From Pseudomonas yamanorum (GTDB lineage: Bacteria > Pseudomonadota > Gammaproteobacteria > Pseudomonadales > Pseudomonadaceae): a stretch of DNA of 64,000 bases. Positions within the stretch are counted from its first letter, which is position 1. Every line of letters starts with the position of its first letter. The translations under genes were made by a program, and so were the position numbers. Below, piece after piece: positions 45,316 to 54,381 of this stretch. The stretch covers positions 5,394,001 through 5,458,000 of the forward strand of contig NZ_LT629793.1 in NCBI RefSeq assembly GCF_900105735.1, read 5' to 3'. The notes beneath the pieces are model-generated. The model was not told where the DNA came from, made no database searches, and was given only the letters and a program-made list of their open reading frames with translations.

Positions 45316-47448
45316 CTAGAACTCTAGCTCCGCACTGAAGTAGAGCACGTGGCGTTGGTCATAGTTGTTGTCGGGCCAGGTGGTGGGCTGATTGTCGAGA
45401 CGCTGTTGCAACATGCCGGCCAGCTCCACGTTGGCTTTGCCCAGGGCAATGCGCTTGGCCACCCGCAGGTCGACCCGTTCGAAGCGATACTGGTTGAGCG
45501 CGTCGTCGCCATAGTAGAACACCGCGCTGGACCAGCCCTGGCCCCACTCCCGCATCCAGCCCGCCGAGCCGCTGTTGCGGGCGGTTTGCTGTCTGTCCAG
45601 AGGGTTGGTGGCGCTGGCGTCCACGTAAGCATAGGTCAGTCGCAGCCGGTCGGCGGTGCTCATGTGCCAGTCGAGTTGGGTCTCGGTGCCGGTGAAACGC
45701 GAGCTGTTCGAGTTGCTGGCGATGTATTGGTTGTTGCGCAGTGGCTCGCTGACCATGTCGCTGATTTCGTCGTAGAACAGCTTCACGTCCACGTTCAGCC
45801 CGATATCCGCAAAAAAGCCGTTGTAGCCCAGTTCCCGGGAGCGCATCCGCTCTTTGTTGAGGTCGCCCGGGCCGCGGGTCACCACGAAATATTGACCGGA
45901 ATTCTGGCCGTAGGCCGGTGAGCTGAGGTTGGTGACGCGGTAGCTCCAGTTGACGTTGTTCTCGAACATGTCCGGCGAGCGGATCGCTTCGGAGTACACC
46001 GCGCGCAGGCCGTGGCGCGGGTTGATCAGGTAGTTGACGGCCACTCGGGGCGTCAGCGAGTTGCCGCTAAGGTGGGTGTCTTCGTACATCGCACCGCCCT
46101 GCAGCAGCCAATGTTCGCTGGCGCGCCATTCCAGGTGGCCGAACAGTCGCCAGGTGGTGTCGTCCAGGGTGCCGTTGAAATAGGTGTCGGAGTCGGCGCG
46201 GTCGTAGCGGTAGTTCATGCCGCTGACCAGGCGCAGGCTGTCGGACAGGCTGAGGGTGTCCTGAATCTCCAGGTCGTAGCGGCTTTCCTTGGTGCTTTGG
46301 TCGATGTTGCCGCACACGCTCTGGTTCGCACCCTCACGCCATTGATTCAGCACCTGATTGGCCAGGGCCTGTTCAGCCGCACTGCCAGGAGGCGCCGAGC
46401 CATTGCTGTATGCCTCCATGTGCCGGGCCAGCCGCTCGGCATAGTTGGGATTGAGCTGCCACAGTTGGGTCAACTCCGGGCTGAAGGAGACCTTGGCATC
46501 GCAGGCGCGCCAGATCTGCCGGCGATCCCACTGCTGGGCCGAACCCTGGATATACAGGCTGTGATCAGGATTGAAGTCGAAGTTCCAGCGCAGGGAGCCG
46601 GCGTAATCCTTGGCGCTGACGTCGGAATTTGTACCGCCTTCGGTAATCCCGTCGAACACCGGTTGGTAGGTGTACGGGCGTTGGTTGGTGCCTTCCTTGG
46701 CGTCCAGTTGCCAGTCGATGCTTTGCTGCGCGTTCAGGGTCTGGCTCACGGCGAGGCTGAAGCGGCTCAGGCGGCGACTGTCGCGGCGGTCGGCGCCCAC
46801 GCGGTCGCTGTCAAAACCATCGTCCTGCTGGCCGGAGAGTGACAGGCGCAGGTCGCCGGTTTCCCAGCCCATGCCCTGGCTGGCATACCAGTCGTTGATC
46901 CCGCGGCCGCCCTGGGTAAGTTTCATCCGGGTGCCGTGGCTGTTGGCTGGGGAGCGGGTGAGGATGTTGACCACCGCCATCAGCGCGTTGGCACCGTAGC
47001 TGACGGTGTTGGGGCCGCGGAAGACTTCGATGCGGTCGATGTCTTCCAGGGCTACCGGAATATCGCTCCAGTCCACTGTCGCCAGGCCCGCGCGGTACAC
47101 CGAACGACCATCGATCAGCACCTGCATGCGCCGGGCGTCGCCGGCCTGGGTGCCGTGGTAATTCACGGCGGCCTGGTTGCCGGTGGTGTAGCCGACCATC
47201 ATTCCGGGCACCAACCGCAGCAGTTCCGGGATATCCCGCGCACCGCTGGCCTTGATCAACTCGCTGTCGATCACCGTCATGCTGCCGGGCACGGCGGCGG
47301 CCGATTGCTTGAGGCGAGTGGCGGTCAGCACCTGCGGCAGCGGTTGGCTGTCGAGGAACAGATCGTCGGCCAGCAACGGCGCACTGCACCATGGCATGCA
47401 CAACAGCGTCAGCAGAAGGGATGAACGAGGAGGAGGGCCCAAATACAC
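45316..47448 (-). CDS. TonB-dependent outer-membrane receptor
   Basis: The 710-residue protein has a signal peptide (SLLLTLLCMPWCSAPLLA), a plug domain (about 40-155: V-L-T-A-T-R-L-K-Q-S, I-D-G-R-S-V-Y, V-F-R-G-P-N-T-V-S-Y-G-A-N-A) and a 22-strand barrel ending in aromatic Phe (F-S-A-E-L-E-F). It would take up a ligand across the outer membrane with TonB energy. The class is closest to FepA/CirA/BtuB-like receptors; no iron-uptake genes or Fur box are near, so the ligand is open. GTG 47448 puts the signal peptide at the N-terminus; an upstream start at 47535 would add 29 poorly fitting residues. It begins a three-gene unit. Confidence 0.88.
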   Translation of the reverse strand: MYLGPPPRSSLLLTLLCMPWCSAPLLADDLFLDSQPLPQVLTATRLKQSAAAVPGSMTVIDSELIKASGARDIPELLRLVPGMMVGYTTGNQAAVNYHGTQAGDARRMQVLIDGRSVYRAGLATVDWSDIPVALEDIDRIEVFRGPNTVSYGANALMAVVNILTRSPANSHGTRMKLTQGGRGINDWYASQGMGWETGDLRLSLSGQQDDGFDSDRVGADRRDSRRLSRFSLAVSQTLNAQQSIDWQLDAKEGTNQRPYTYQPVFDGITEGGTNSDVSAKDYAGSLRWNFDFNPDHSLYIQGSAQQWDRRQIWRACDAKVSFSPELTQLWQLNPNYAERLARHMEAYSNGSAPPGSAAEQALANQVLNQWREGANQSVCGNIDQSTKESRYDLEIQDTLSLSDSLRLVSGMNYRYDRADSDTYFNGTLDDTTWRLFGHLEWRASEHWLLQGGAMYEDTHLSGNSLTPRVAVNYLINPRHGLRAVYSEAIRSPDMFENNVNWSYRVTNLSSPAYGQNSGQYFVVTRGPGDLNKERMRSRELGYNGFFADIGLNVDVKLFYDEISDMVSEPLRNNQYIASNSNSSRFTGTETQLDWHMSTADRLRLTYAYVDASATNPLDRQQTARNSGSAGWMREWGQGWSSAVFYYGDDALNQYRFERVDLRVAKRIALGKANVELAGMLQQRLDNQPTTWPDNNYDQRHVLYFSAELEF

Positions 47449-47600
47449 GGCACGGCCTTGATAATTACGGATAGCCGCCCATGTTAACTGAGGTGGGGCC
47501 TTTTGCCAGTCGTCGGCCCTGTAATTACTTCGCACAAATGTCGCATTTTCCGACCAGCGTTTGAATTGACGCGGGGGCTGGCCGCAAGCGGGTCGCTCCG

Positions 47601-47606
47601 TATAAT
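47601..47606 (+). promoter_or_regulatory. -10 box upstream of gpsA
   Basis: A perfect TATAAT, 38 bases before the gpsA start, followed by a GC-rich discriminator (GCGGCC). No convincing -35 box is found 16-18 bases upstream. Confidence 0.4.
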
Positions 47607-47643
47607 GCGGCCATCGCCACTGCTATGGATTAACGGATTGCAT

Positions 47644-48669
47644 ATGACTGAACAGCGCCCTATTGCGGTCCTGGGAGGCGGAAGTTTTGGTACCGCCGTG
47701 GCTAATCTGCTGGCTGAAAATGGTCACCGGGTGCGTCAATGGATGCGTGACCCCGAGCAAGCCGAGGCCATCCGGGTCAACCGGGAAAACCCCCGTTACC
47801 TTAAAGGCATCAAGATTCTGCCGGCTGTTGAGCCGGTGACAGATTTGCTGGCGACGTTGACCGAGTGCGACTTGTGCTTCGTCGCGTTGCCATCCAGTGC
47901 CTTGCGTTCGGTGCTCGCGCCTCACGCCGAGCGGCTGGCGGGCAAGCTGCTGGTCAGCCTGACCAAGGGCATCGAGGCGCACACCTTCAAGTTGATGAGC
48001 GAAATCCTTGAAGAAATCGCCCCCGAGGCGCGCATTGGCGTGTTGTCCGGACCGAACCTGGCGCGGGAAGTGGCTGAGCACGCCCTGACCGCCACCGTGA
48101 TCGCGAGTGAAGACGAAGAACTCTGCGAGCGGGTGCAGGCAGTGCTGCACGGTCGCACCTTCCGCGTTTACGCCAGTGCTGACCGCTTCGGCGTCGAACT
48201 GGGCGGGGCGTTGAAAAACGTCTACGCGATCATCGCCGGCATGGCGGTTGCGCTGGGCATGGGCGAAAACACCAAGAGCATGCTGATCACCCGTGCCTTG
48301 GCCGAGATGACGCGCTTTGCGGTCAACCAGGGCGCCAACCCGATGACCTTCCTTGGCCTGGCGGGTGTGGGCGACCTGATCGTCACCTGCTCGTCACCGA
48401 AAAGCCGCAACTATCAGGTCGGTTTTGCCCTCGGCCAGGGCCTGAGCCTGGAAGACGCCGTGACGCGTTTGGGCGAAGTGGCCGAAGGCGTCAACACCCT
48501 GAAGGTGCTGAAGGCCAAGGCTCAGGAAGTCGGGGTGTATATGCCGCTGGTCGCGGGTTTGCACGCGATCCTGTTTGAAGGGCGCACCTTGAACCAGGTC
48601 ATCGAGTTGCTGATGCGGGCCGAGCCGAAGACCGATGTCGACTTTATTTCCACCAGTGGTTTCAACTGA
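47644..48669 (+). CDS. gpsA: Glycerol-3-phosphate dehydrogenase (NAD(P)+)
   Basis: The 341-residue cytosolic enzyme makes sn-glycerol 3-phosphate for phospholipids. The nucleotide fold is [11 protein letters not shown] (7-17), the substrate Lys lies in E-L-G-G-A-L-K-N-V and a second signature is [15 protein letters not shown] 47644 gives the normal length; in-frame codons upstream were rejected. It leads a three-gene cluster with DUF4389 and sixA, as in other pseudomonads. Confidence 0.97.
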   Translation: MTEQRPIAVLGGGSFGTAVANLLAENGHRVRQWMRDPEQAEAIRVNRENPRYLKGIKILPAVEPVTDLLATLTECDLCFVALPSSALRSVLAPHAERLAGKLLVSLTKGIEAHTFKLMSEILEEIAPEARIGVLSGPNLAREVAEHALTATVIASEDEELCERVQAVLHGRTFRVYASADRFGVELGGALKNVYAIIAGMAVALGMGENTKSMLITRALAEMTRFAVNQGANPMTFLGLAGVGDLIVTCSSPKSRNYQVGFALGQGLSLEDAVTRLGEVAEGVNTLKVLKAKAQEVGVYMPLVAGLHAILFEGRTLNQVIELLMRAEPKTDVDFISTSGFN

Positions 48670-48679
48670 GGAACGCGTC

Positions 48680-49027
48680 ATGAACGATCCGAAAGCAGCT
48701 CCCAAATACGAATCCATTGGCCTGCGTGTGCTGTGGATGCTGGTGTTTGCCCTGGTGTGGCAAGTGGCGCAGTTTCTGCTGGGGGCGCTGGTGGTAGTGC
48801 AACTGGTTTATCGCCTGGTGTACGGCGCGCCGAACCTGGGGCTGATGAATTTTGGTGACAGCCTGAGTCAGTTCCTGGCGCAGATTGGGCGGTTTGGCAG
48901 TTTTCATAGTGATCAGAAGCCTTGGCCGTTTGCTGATTGGCCGACGCCCCGTGCACCTGAAGGTGAGGCTGCTCACAGCGTGCCGCCGGCGCCGCATCCT
49001 GTGCGTGATGAGGAACCCAAACTATGA
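48680..49027 (+). CDS. DUF4389 membrane protein
   Basis: The 115-residue protein has a membrane segment pair (about 14-45, V-L-W-M-L-V-F-A-L-V-W-Q and L-G-A-L-V-V-V-Q-L-V-Y) and a soluble tail ending in a Pro/Glu-rich stretch. DUF4389 proteins are short membrane proteins of unknown role. It lies 10 bases after gpsA and overlaps sixA by 4 bases (ATGA at 49024-49027), so the three are one transcript. Confidence 0.85.
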   Translation: MNDPKAAPKYESIGLRVLWMLVFALVWQVAQFLLGALVVVQLVYRLVYGAPNLGLMNFGDSLSQFLAQIGRFGSFHSDQKPWPFADWPTPRAPEGEAAHSVPPAPHPVRDEEPKL

Positions 49028-49473
49028 AGGTGTGGGTGTTGCGTCACGGTGAGGCCGAGGGGCATGCGCGTACGGATGCTGAGCGTAATTTGACGGCCCA
49101 TGGGCGCGAGGAGGTTTTGCGCAGTGCGGGGCATCTGATTGGGCAGCCTGTGCGGGCGATTATTGCCAGTCCTTATGTGCGGGCGCAGCAGACGGCGCAG
49201 TTGGTGCGTGAGGTGTTGGGGTTTGAGCCTGAGATTCGCACTGTGTCTTGGTTGACGCCGGAGAGTAATCCGCTGGAGGTGCTCAAGCATCTCGATAATG
49301 ATGATGATGTGTTGTTGGTTAGTCATCAGCCGTTTGTAGGGGGGCTGATCAGTTATTTGCAGCATGGGCATTTGCGGCAGCCGCAGGCTATGAGTACGGC
49401 GAGTTTGGCGGAGTTGGAAGGGGATTTTCCGTTGGCGGGGTTGATGAGTCTTTTGAGTGTTCGGAATCCTTAA
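49024..49473 (+). CDS. sixA: Phosphohistidine phosphatase SixA
   Basis: The 149-residue histidine phosphatase has the L-R-H-G-E-A-E-G-H motif at the N-terminus and the second catalytic His in V-S-H-Q-P-F-V (about 99). In E. coli SixA removes phosphate from histidines of Hpt or PTS-Ntr proteins and so tunes phosphorelays. Its start overlaps the DUF4389 stop. The 3' third of the gene is less GC-biased than its neighbours. Confidence 0.92.
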   Translation: MKVWVLRHGEAEGHARTDAERNLTAHGREEVLRSAGHLIGQPVRAIIASPYVRAQQTAQLVREVLGFEPEIRTVSWLTPESNPLEVLKHLDNDDDVLLVSHQPFVGGLISYLQHGHLRQPQAMSTASLAELEGDFPLAGLMSLLSVRNP

Positions 49474-49490
49474 GGTTGGGTTTGGGTTTG

Positions 49491-50335
49491 GGTACATATC
49501 CGTTTCTTCGGTAACGGCCACCTATGGTTCCGCTCTTACAGCGGGTCACTTTTGGCAAACGCCCCAAAAGTAACCAAAAGGTCTTTGCCCCACCACTCGG
49601 TGCCTCGCCTAGGCTCGGCATGCCCGCACTCCGGCCCGGTTCCGCGGGCCGCCGCGACGGGCCATCCATGGCCCGGCGCGGCTAAATCGGCATCCTTGCC
49701 GATTTACCCGCTCCACCGTGCCTACTTGCGGCCATCGTGGTTAACGGGGCCCGCAGATCAAGATCAAAAGCAGATCAAGAGCGAGAGCACAGCGGCCTAC
49801 CGGCCGGCTTGAGTGTTAGAAGCCAGATCAAAAGCCAGATCAAAAGCCAGAGCGAAAGCCAAATCTGAAGCTGATGCAGCTCTGCTTTTTTGTGGGAGCT
49901 GGCTTGCCTGCGATGCAGGCATCTCGGTCTTTCAGATACACCGAGGCGATGCCATCGCAGGCAAGCCAGCTCCCACATTTGGACCGTGCCCGCTTTGGCT
50001 TTTGATTTTGCTCTACAACACTCAAGCCGGCCGGTAGGCCGCTGTGCTCTCGCTCTTGATCTGCTTTTGATCTTAGGCGCCCCGTTAAACCACGCTGGCC
50101 GAACGCAGGCTTTGGAGCGTGGGTAACCCGGCAGGACGCCGGGTTAGCCGCGCTGGGCCAAGGATGGCCCATCGCGGCGGCCCACGGTCCAAAGCCGGAG
50201 TGAGGGCACTCCGAGCCTAGGCGAGGAGCCGAGTGGTGGGGCAAGAGCGTTTTGCTTACTTTTGCGCTCTTCAAAAGTGAGCCGCTGTAAGAGCGGAACC
50301 ATAAGCGGCCGTTACCTAAATAACGGATATACCCC
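49491..50335. repeat. Large imperfect palindrome, copy 2 (about 0.85 kb)
   Basis: This fills most of the 957-base gap between sixA and the acyl-CoA ligase gene. Arms read ACATATCCGTTTCTTCGGTA, GGTTCCGCTCTTACAGCGG, AGCACAGCGGCCTACCGGCC on the left and the same blocks inverted on the right, ending at AACGGATATACC. The right half is nearly identical to the right half of copy 1 (39602-40420), the left half is more diverged. A REP doublet is at its centre. Short tandem AGATCAAAAGCC units occur at about 49826-49850. Confidence 0.85.
49891..49979. repeat. REP doublet (type A) inside large palindrome
   Basis: An inverted pair of the TGTGGGAGCTGGCTTGCCTG unit with a 50-base spacer, nearly the same sequence as at 39988-40076. 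Confidence 0.9.
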
Positions 50336-50430
50336 CAAACAGCAGAACTTGCACCCCCCGCGCTCCCATGAAATAGTCCACCCAAGCAAGTGCTTGGTTG
50401 GCGATCATCGGAACACAAAGGAGCGCGTCC

Positions 50431-52098
50431 ATGTCTGTCGCTTTTCGTTTGCCGTTGCAGGTCTTCTTCGAACGTGAAGCGCGACACCCGCGCCAACGGT
50501 TTCTGGTCCAACCCATCAAAGGCGGCGAGGTCCAAACCCTCACCTGGGCCGAAGCCGGCCACCAAGCCCGCTGCGCCGCCCACTGGCTGCGAGCCCGCGA
50601 CCTGCCCCAGGGCTCCCACATCGCCCTGATCTCGAAAAACTGCGCCCACTGGATCATCGCCGACCTCGCCATCTGGATGGCCGGCCACGTCTCGGTCCCG
50701 CTCTACCCCAACCTCACCGCCGACTCCGTCGCCCAGGTACTCGAGCACTCCGAAGCCGCGCTGGCGTTCATTGGCAAACTGGACGACTGGCCCGCCATGT
50801 CCGCCGGAGTAAAGGCCAACCTGCCCACCATCAGCCTGCCGCTGTGCCCCGAGGGCGAATTCGATTTCACCTGGGCCGACCTGCAAGCTTGCTCCCCCTT
50901 CCAGGACAACCCCGCGCCCGCAGCGTCCGATCTCGCCACTATCATCTACACCTCCGGCACCACCGGCCTGCCCAAGGGTGTGATGCACAGCTTCGGCGCC
51001 CTGGCCTTCGCGGCCATCCGCGGCACTGAACTGTTCGGCCTGGGGGAGGGCGACCGCCTGCTGTCTTACCTGCCGCTGTGCCACGTCGCCGAACGCATGT
51101 TCGTGGAGATGGCGTCGATCTACACGGGGCAAACCGTATTTTTCGCCGAGAGCCTCGACACGTTTCTGGCAGACCTCAAGCGGGCCAGGCCGACAGCACT
51201 GTTCGGCGTACCGCGCATCTGGACCAAATTCCAGATGGGCGTCTACGGCAAAATCCCCGCAAGCCGCCTCGACACCTTGCTACGCTTGCCCTTCATCGGC
51301 AAACGAGTCGGCCACAAAGTGCTCGCCGGGTTGGGTCTGGACGCTGTGCGCGTGGCGCTCTCCGGCGCAGCCCCCGTGCCCGAAGCCCTGTTGGTCTGGT
51401 ACCGCAGGCTTGGCCTGGATGTGCTGGAGGTCTACGGCATGACTGAAAGCTGCGGCTATTCCCACGTGTGCCGCCCCGGCGAGCAGAAAATCGGCTGGAT
51501 CGGCCCGCCATGCCCGGACGTTGAAGTGCGCATCGGTGACGACGGCGAAGTCCAGGTGCGCAGCGGCGCGACCATGCTCGGTTATTTCAAGGACCCGGTG
51601 AAAACCGCAGAAACCATCACCGCCGACGGCTTCCTGCGCACGGGCGACAAGGGCAAGCAGGGCGCCGATGGCCGACTGCGGCTGACTGGACGGCTCAAGG
51701 AAATTTTCAAGACCAGCAAAGGCAAATACGTGGCCCCGGCGCCGATTGAGAACCGCCTGGCCGAACATGCGCGTATCGAACAGGTGTGCGTGGTGGGCGA
51801 TGGCTTGAGCGCGCCCATGGGCCTGTGCGTGTTATCGGTGGTGGGCCTGCAAGATGCCGATGGACAGGGGCGGCAGGCATTGCAGGGCAGCCTCGAGCGC
51901 CTGCTGGAAGAGGTCAACCAGGCGCTGGATAAACATGAGCGCTTGCGCCAGCTGGTGGTGGTAAAAGACAGTTGGGCGGTGGAAAACGGTTTCCTCACGC
52001 CCACCTTGAAGATCAAGCGTAACGTGATTGAAGCCGTCTACGGGCCACAGTTCCTGGACTGGAGCGCGCGCTCCGAAGCCGTGCTGTGGCAGGATTGA
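50431..52098 (+). CDS. AMP-binding acyl-CoA synthetase
   Basis: The 555-residue protein is an ANL-superfamily ligase: P-loop Y-T-S-G-T-T-G-L-P-K-G-V (about 174-185), V-Y-G-M-T-E-S in the adenylation core, T-G-D-K-G hinge and a C-terminal G-R-L-K-E-I-F-K-T-S-K-G-K-Y motif typical of long-chain acyl-CoA synthetases. It should activate a fatty acid with ATP and CoA. A clear AAAGGAG site precedes ATG 50431. It is followed at 31 bases by a thioesterase gene, then by two hydrolases, matching the order I recall from PA1617 onward in PAO1. Confidence 0.9.
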   Translation: MSVAFRLPLQVFFEREARHPRQRFLVQPIKGGEVQTLTWAEAGHQARCAAHWLRARDLPQGSHIALISKNCAHWIIADLAIWMAGHVSVPLYPNLTADSVAQVLEHSEAALAFIGKLDDWPAMSAGVKANLPTISLPLCPEGEFDFTWADLQACSPFQDNPAPAASDLATIIYTSGTTGLPKGVMHSFGALAFAAIRGTELFGLGEGDRLLSYLPLCHVAERMFVEMASIYTGQTVFFAESLDTFLADLKRARPTALFGVPRIWTKFQMGVYGKIPASRLDTLLRLPFIGKRVGHKVLAGLGLDAVRVALSGAAPVPEALLVWYRRLGLDVLEVYGMTESCGYSHVCRPGEQKIGWIGPPCPDVEVRIGDDGEVQVRSGATMLGYFKDPVKTAETITADGFLRTGDKGKQGADGRLRLTGRLKEIFKTSKGKYVAPAPIENRLAEHARIEQVCVVGDGLSAPMGLCVLSVVGLQDADGQGRQALQGSLERLLEEVNQALDKHERLRQLVVVKDSWAVENGFLTPTLKIKRNVIEAVYGPQFLDWSARSEAVLWQD

Positions 52099-52129
52099 GC
52101 ACTGACATAAAACCAATAAGGACCGATCA

Positions 52130-52573
52130 ATGAGCCTGTGGCGCACCCAACCGAATATCGAACAACTCAATGCAATCCAGAAAAACACCATCGGTGAAGT
52201 GCTGGATATCCGCTTCGAAAGCTTTGACGACGAGTCCCTGACCGCCAGCATGGTGATCGACCACCGCACCCATCAACCCTACGGCCTGCTGCACGGCGGC
52301 GCGTCGGTGGTACTCGCGGAAACCGTGGGCTCCATGGCCAGTTACCTGTGCATCGACGCCAGCAAGTTCTATTGCGTGGGCCTGGAAATCAACGCCAACC
52401 ACCTGCGCGGTTTGCGCAGCGGGCGGGTGACGGCGGTGGCCAAGCCGATTCATATCGGACGCACCACCCACGTATGGGACATCCGCCTGACCAGCGATGA
52501 AGGCAAGGCCAGCTGCATATCGCGACTGACCATGGCCGTGGTGCCGCTGGGCGAGAACCCGCCGGCCCGATAG
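52130..52573 (+). CDS. PaaI/YdiI-type hotdog thioesterase
   Basis: The 147-residue protein has Y-G-L-L-H-G-G-A-S-V-V-L-A-E-T (about 50-64), the Glu-type active site of YdiI/EntH acyl-CoA thioesterases, and G-L-E-I-N-A-N-H-L-R as the next strand. It could proofread products of the adjacent ligase. Its ribosome-binding site is AAGGACC, and the 31-base gap to the ligase suggests a shared transcript. Confidence 0.9.
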   Translation: MSLWRTQPNIEQLNAIQKNTIGEVLDIRFESFDDESLTASMVIDHRTHQPYGLLHGGASVVLAETVGSMASYLCIDASKFYCVGLEINANHLRGLRSGRVTAVAKPIHIGRTTHVWDIRLTSDEGKASCISRLTMAVVPLGENPPAR

Positions 52574-52671
52574 GCGTGGCGTGAGTGTCATCATTCCTGG
52601 CAGTTACAGTCATTGCCGTGACTGCCCGGTCTGGGGAGAATCAACACTCTGTTTACGGTGATGGATCTGGT

Positions 52672-53481
52672 ATGTCGCAGCACGTGTTTTTCGCTCACGC
52701 CAATGGCTTTCCTTCGGCGACCTACGGCAAATTGTTTGCCGCCCTGGCCCCGGAGTACGCCGTCGCGCATTTGCCGCAACACGGCCATGACCCCCGATTT
52801 CCGGTGGATGACAACTGGCAGAACCTGGTGGACGAACTGATCCACCACCTTGAGCAACAACCCGAGCCGGTGTGGGGCGTGGGCCATTCGTTGGGTGGCG
52901 TGTTGCACTTGCACGCGGCCATGCGTTGCCCGCAGTTGTATCGGGGGGTGGTGATGCTCGACTCCCCGGTGCTGACCCTGGCGGATCGCTGGGTGATCCG
53001 TGCGGCCAAGCGCTTCGGCTTTATCGACCGGCTGACCCCGGCGGGTCGCACCCTGGGCCGACGTGAAGAGTTCGCCGACCTGGCGGCAGCGCGCCAGTAC
53101 TTCGCCGGCAAGACCCTGTTTCGCGGCTTTGATCCCGACTGTTTTGACGCCTACCTGCATCACGGCCTGGAGCAGGTGGGCGACCGCCTGCGTCTGCGCT
53201 TTGATCCGGCCACCGAGATCAGCATCTACCGTGGCGTGCCCCACACCAGCCCCGGCCAGGCCCGGCAACTGAAGGTGCCACTGGCGGTGGTGCGTGGTCG
53301 GCAGAGCCGGGTAGTGATGCGTCACCATGCCAGCGGTGTGGGGCGCATGCCCATGGGCGAAATGCTGACCATGCCCGGCGGCCACATGTTTCCCCTTGAG
53401 CGCCCCCAGGACACCGCCACCTTGATCAAAAACCTGTTTGCCCGCTGGGAAGCTCGCCAGCGCGAGCGCAGTTGCGCATGA
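52672..53481 (+). CDS. Alpha/beta hydrolase 1
   Basis: The 269-residue cytosolic hydrolase starts S-Q-H-V-F-F-A-H-A-N-G-F-P and has the nucleophile elbow G-V-G-H-S-L-G-G-V (Ser near 67), with the final His in M-P-G-G-H-M-F-P. The substrate is unknown; esters or lactones are likely from the fold. Its stop overlaps the start of a second hydrolase (ATGA at 53478-53481). The start follows a 98-base gap from the thioesterase. Confidence 0.87.
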   Translation: MSQHVFFAHANGFPSATYGKLFAALAPEYAVAHLPQHGHDPRFPVDDNWQNLVDELIHHLEQQPEPVWGVGHSLGGVLHLHAAMRCPQLYRGVVMLDSPVLTLADRWVIRAAKRFGFIDRLTPAGRTLGRREEFADLAAARQYFAGKTLFRGFDPDCFDAYLHHGLEQVGDRLRLRFDPATEISIYRGVPHTSPGQARQLKVPLAVVRGRQSRVVMRHHASGVGRMPMGEMLTMPGGHMFPLERPQDTATLIKNLFARWEARQRERSCA

Positions 53482-54332
53482 CTGCGCCTGTCGAAGAAGT
53501 CCGCCTGGCGCTGCCGCACATCGAGTTGGCGGCGCATCTGTTCGGCCCTGAAGACGGCCTGCCGGTCATCGCCCTGCATGGCTGGCTGGACAACGCCAAC
53601 AGCTTTGCGCGCCTGGCGCCGAAACTCCATGGCCTGCGCATCGTCGCGCTGGACATGGCCGGCCATGGTCATTCGGCCCATCGCCCCGTCGGTGCCGGTT
53701 ACTCCCTGTGGGATTACATCCACGATGTGCTGCAAGTCGCCGAACAACTGGGATGGAAACGTTTTGCATTACTTGGCCACTCCCTCGGCGCCATCGTTTC
53801 CCTGGTGTTGGCCGGTGCCTTGCCGGAGCGCGTAACGCACCTGGGATTGATTGATGGCGTGATCCCGCCGACCGGCACCGCAGACAACGCCGCCGAGCGC
53901 CTTGGGATGGCGTTGCAGGCGCAATTGAACCTGCAGGACAAGCGCAAACCGGTGTACAGCACCCTTGATCGTGCGGTGGAAGCGCGGATGAAAGGCGTAG
54001 TGGCGGTCAGCCGCGAAGCAGCCGAACTGCTGGCCCAGCGCGGCCTTATGCCAGTTCCGGGCGGTTACACCTGGCGCAGCGACAGTCGTCTGACCCTGGC
54101 TTCCCCCATGCGCCTGACAGAGGAACAGGCGATGGCTTTCGTCCGTCGAGTCGGCTGTCCGACACAGCTGGTGGTCGCTGAAGACGGCATGCTGGCGAAA
54201 CATTCCGAATTGCTTTCCGGACTTCCGTTCCAGGTGACCACCTTGCCCGGTGGCCATCATTTGCACCTGAACGACGAGTCAGGGGCTACCCTTGTTGCAG
54301 ACTGTTTCAATCGGTTCTTCTCCACGCCTTGA
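53478..54332 (+). CDS. Alpha/beta hydrolase 2
   Basis: The 284-residue protein has H-G-W-L-D-N-A-N-S-F (about 34-43), the classic oxyanion-hole start of the epoxide hydrolase/esterase class, nucleophile elbow L-G-H-S-L-G-A-I (Ser near 99) and terminal His in P-G-G-H-H-L-H-L-N. It is translationally coupled to hydrolase 1 but only distantly similar to it, so they may act on successive or related substrates. An in-frame TTG 6 bases upstream was not used. Confidence 0.88.
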   Translation: MTAPVEEVRLALPHIELAAHLFGPEDGLPVIALHGWLDNANSFARLAPKLHGLRIVALDMAGHGHSAHRPVGAGYSLWDYIHDVLQVAEQLGWKRFALLGHSLGAIVSLVLAGALPERVTHLGLIDGVIPPTGTADNAAERLGMALQAQLNLQDKRKPVYSTLDRAVEARMKGVVAVSREAAELLAQRGLMPVPGGYTWRSDSRLTLASPMRLTEEQAMAFVRRVGCPTQLVVAEDGMLAKHSELLSGLPFQVTTLPGGHHLHLNDESGATLVADCFNRFFSTP

Positions 54333-54381
54333 CTTGGCGGGGTCAACTGCCGAGGCTGGGCGGATCGAAAGGGAGTCAACC

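Noticed and set aside
49552..50037. Short open frames inside the large palindromes (also 40083-40419)
   Set aside because: They are made of inverted-repeat blocks and appear in both orientations. Similar frames are often annotated as hypothetical proteins in Pseudomonas but lack ribosome-binding sites and coding bias.
39602..50335. Large palindromes as an insertion sequence or integron pair
   Set aside because: No transposase frame, target duplication or attC-like site could be identified; they are reported as repeats only.
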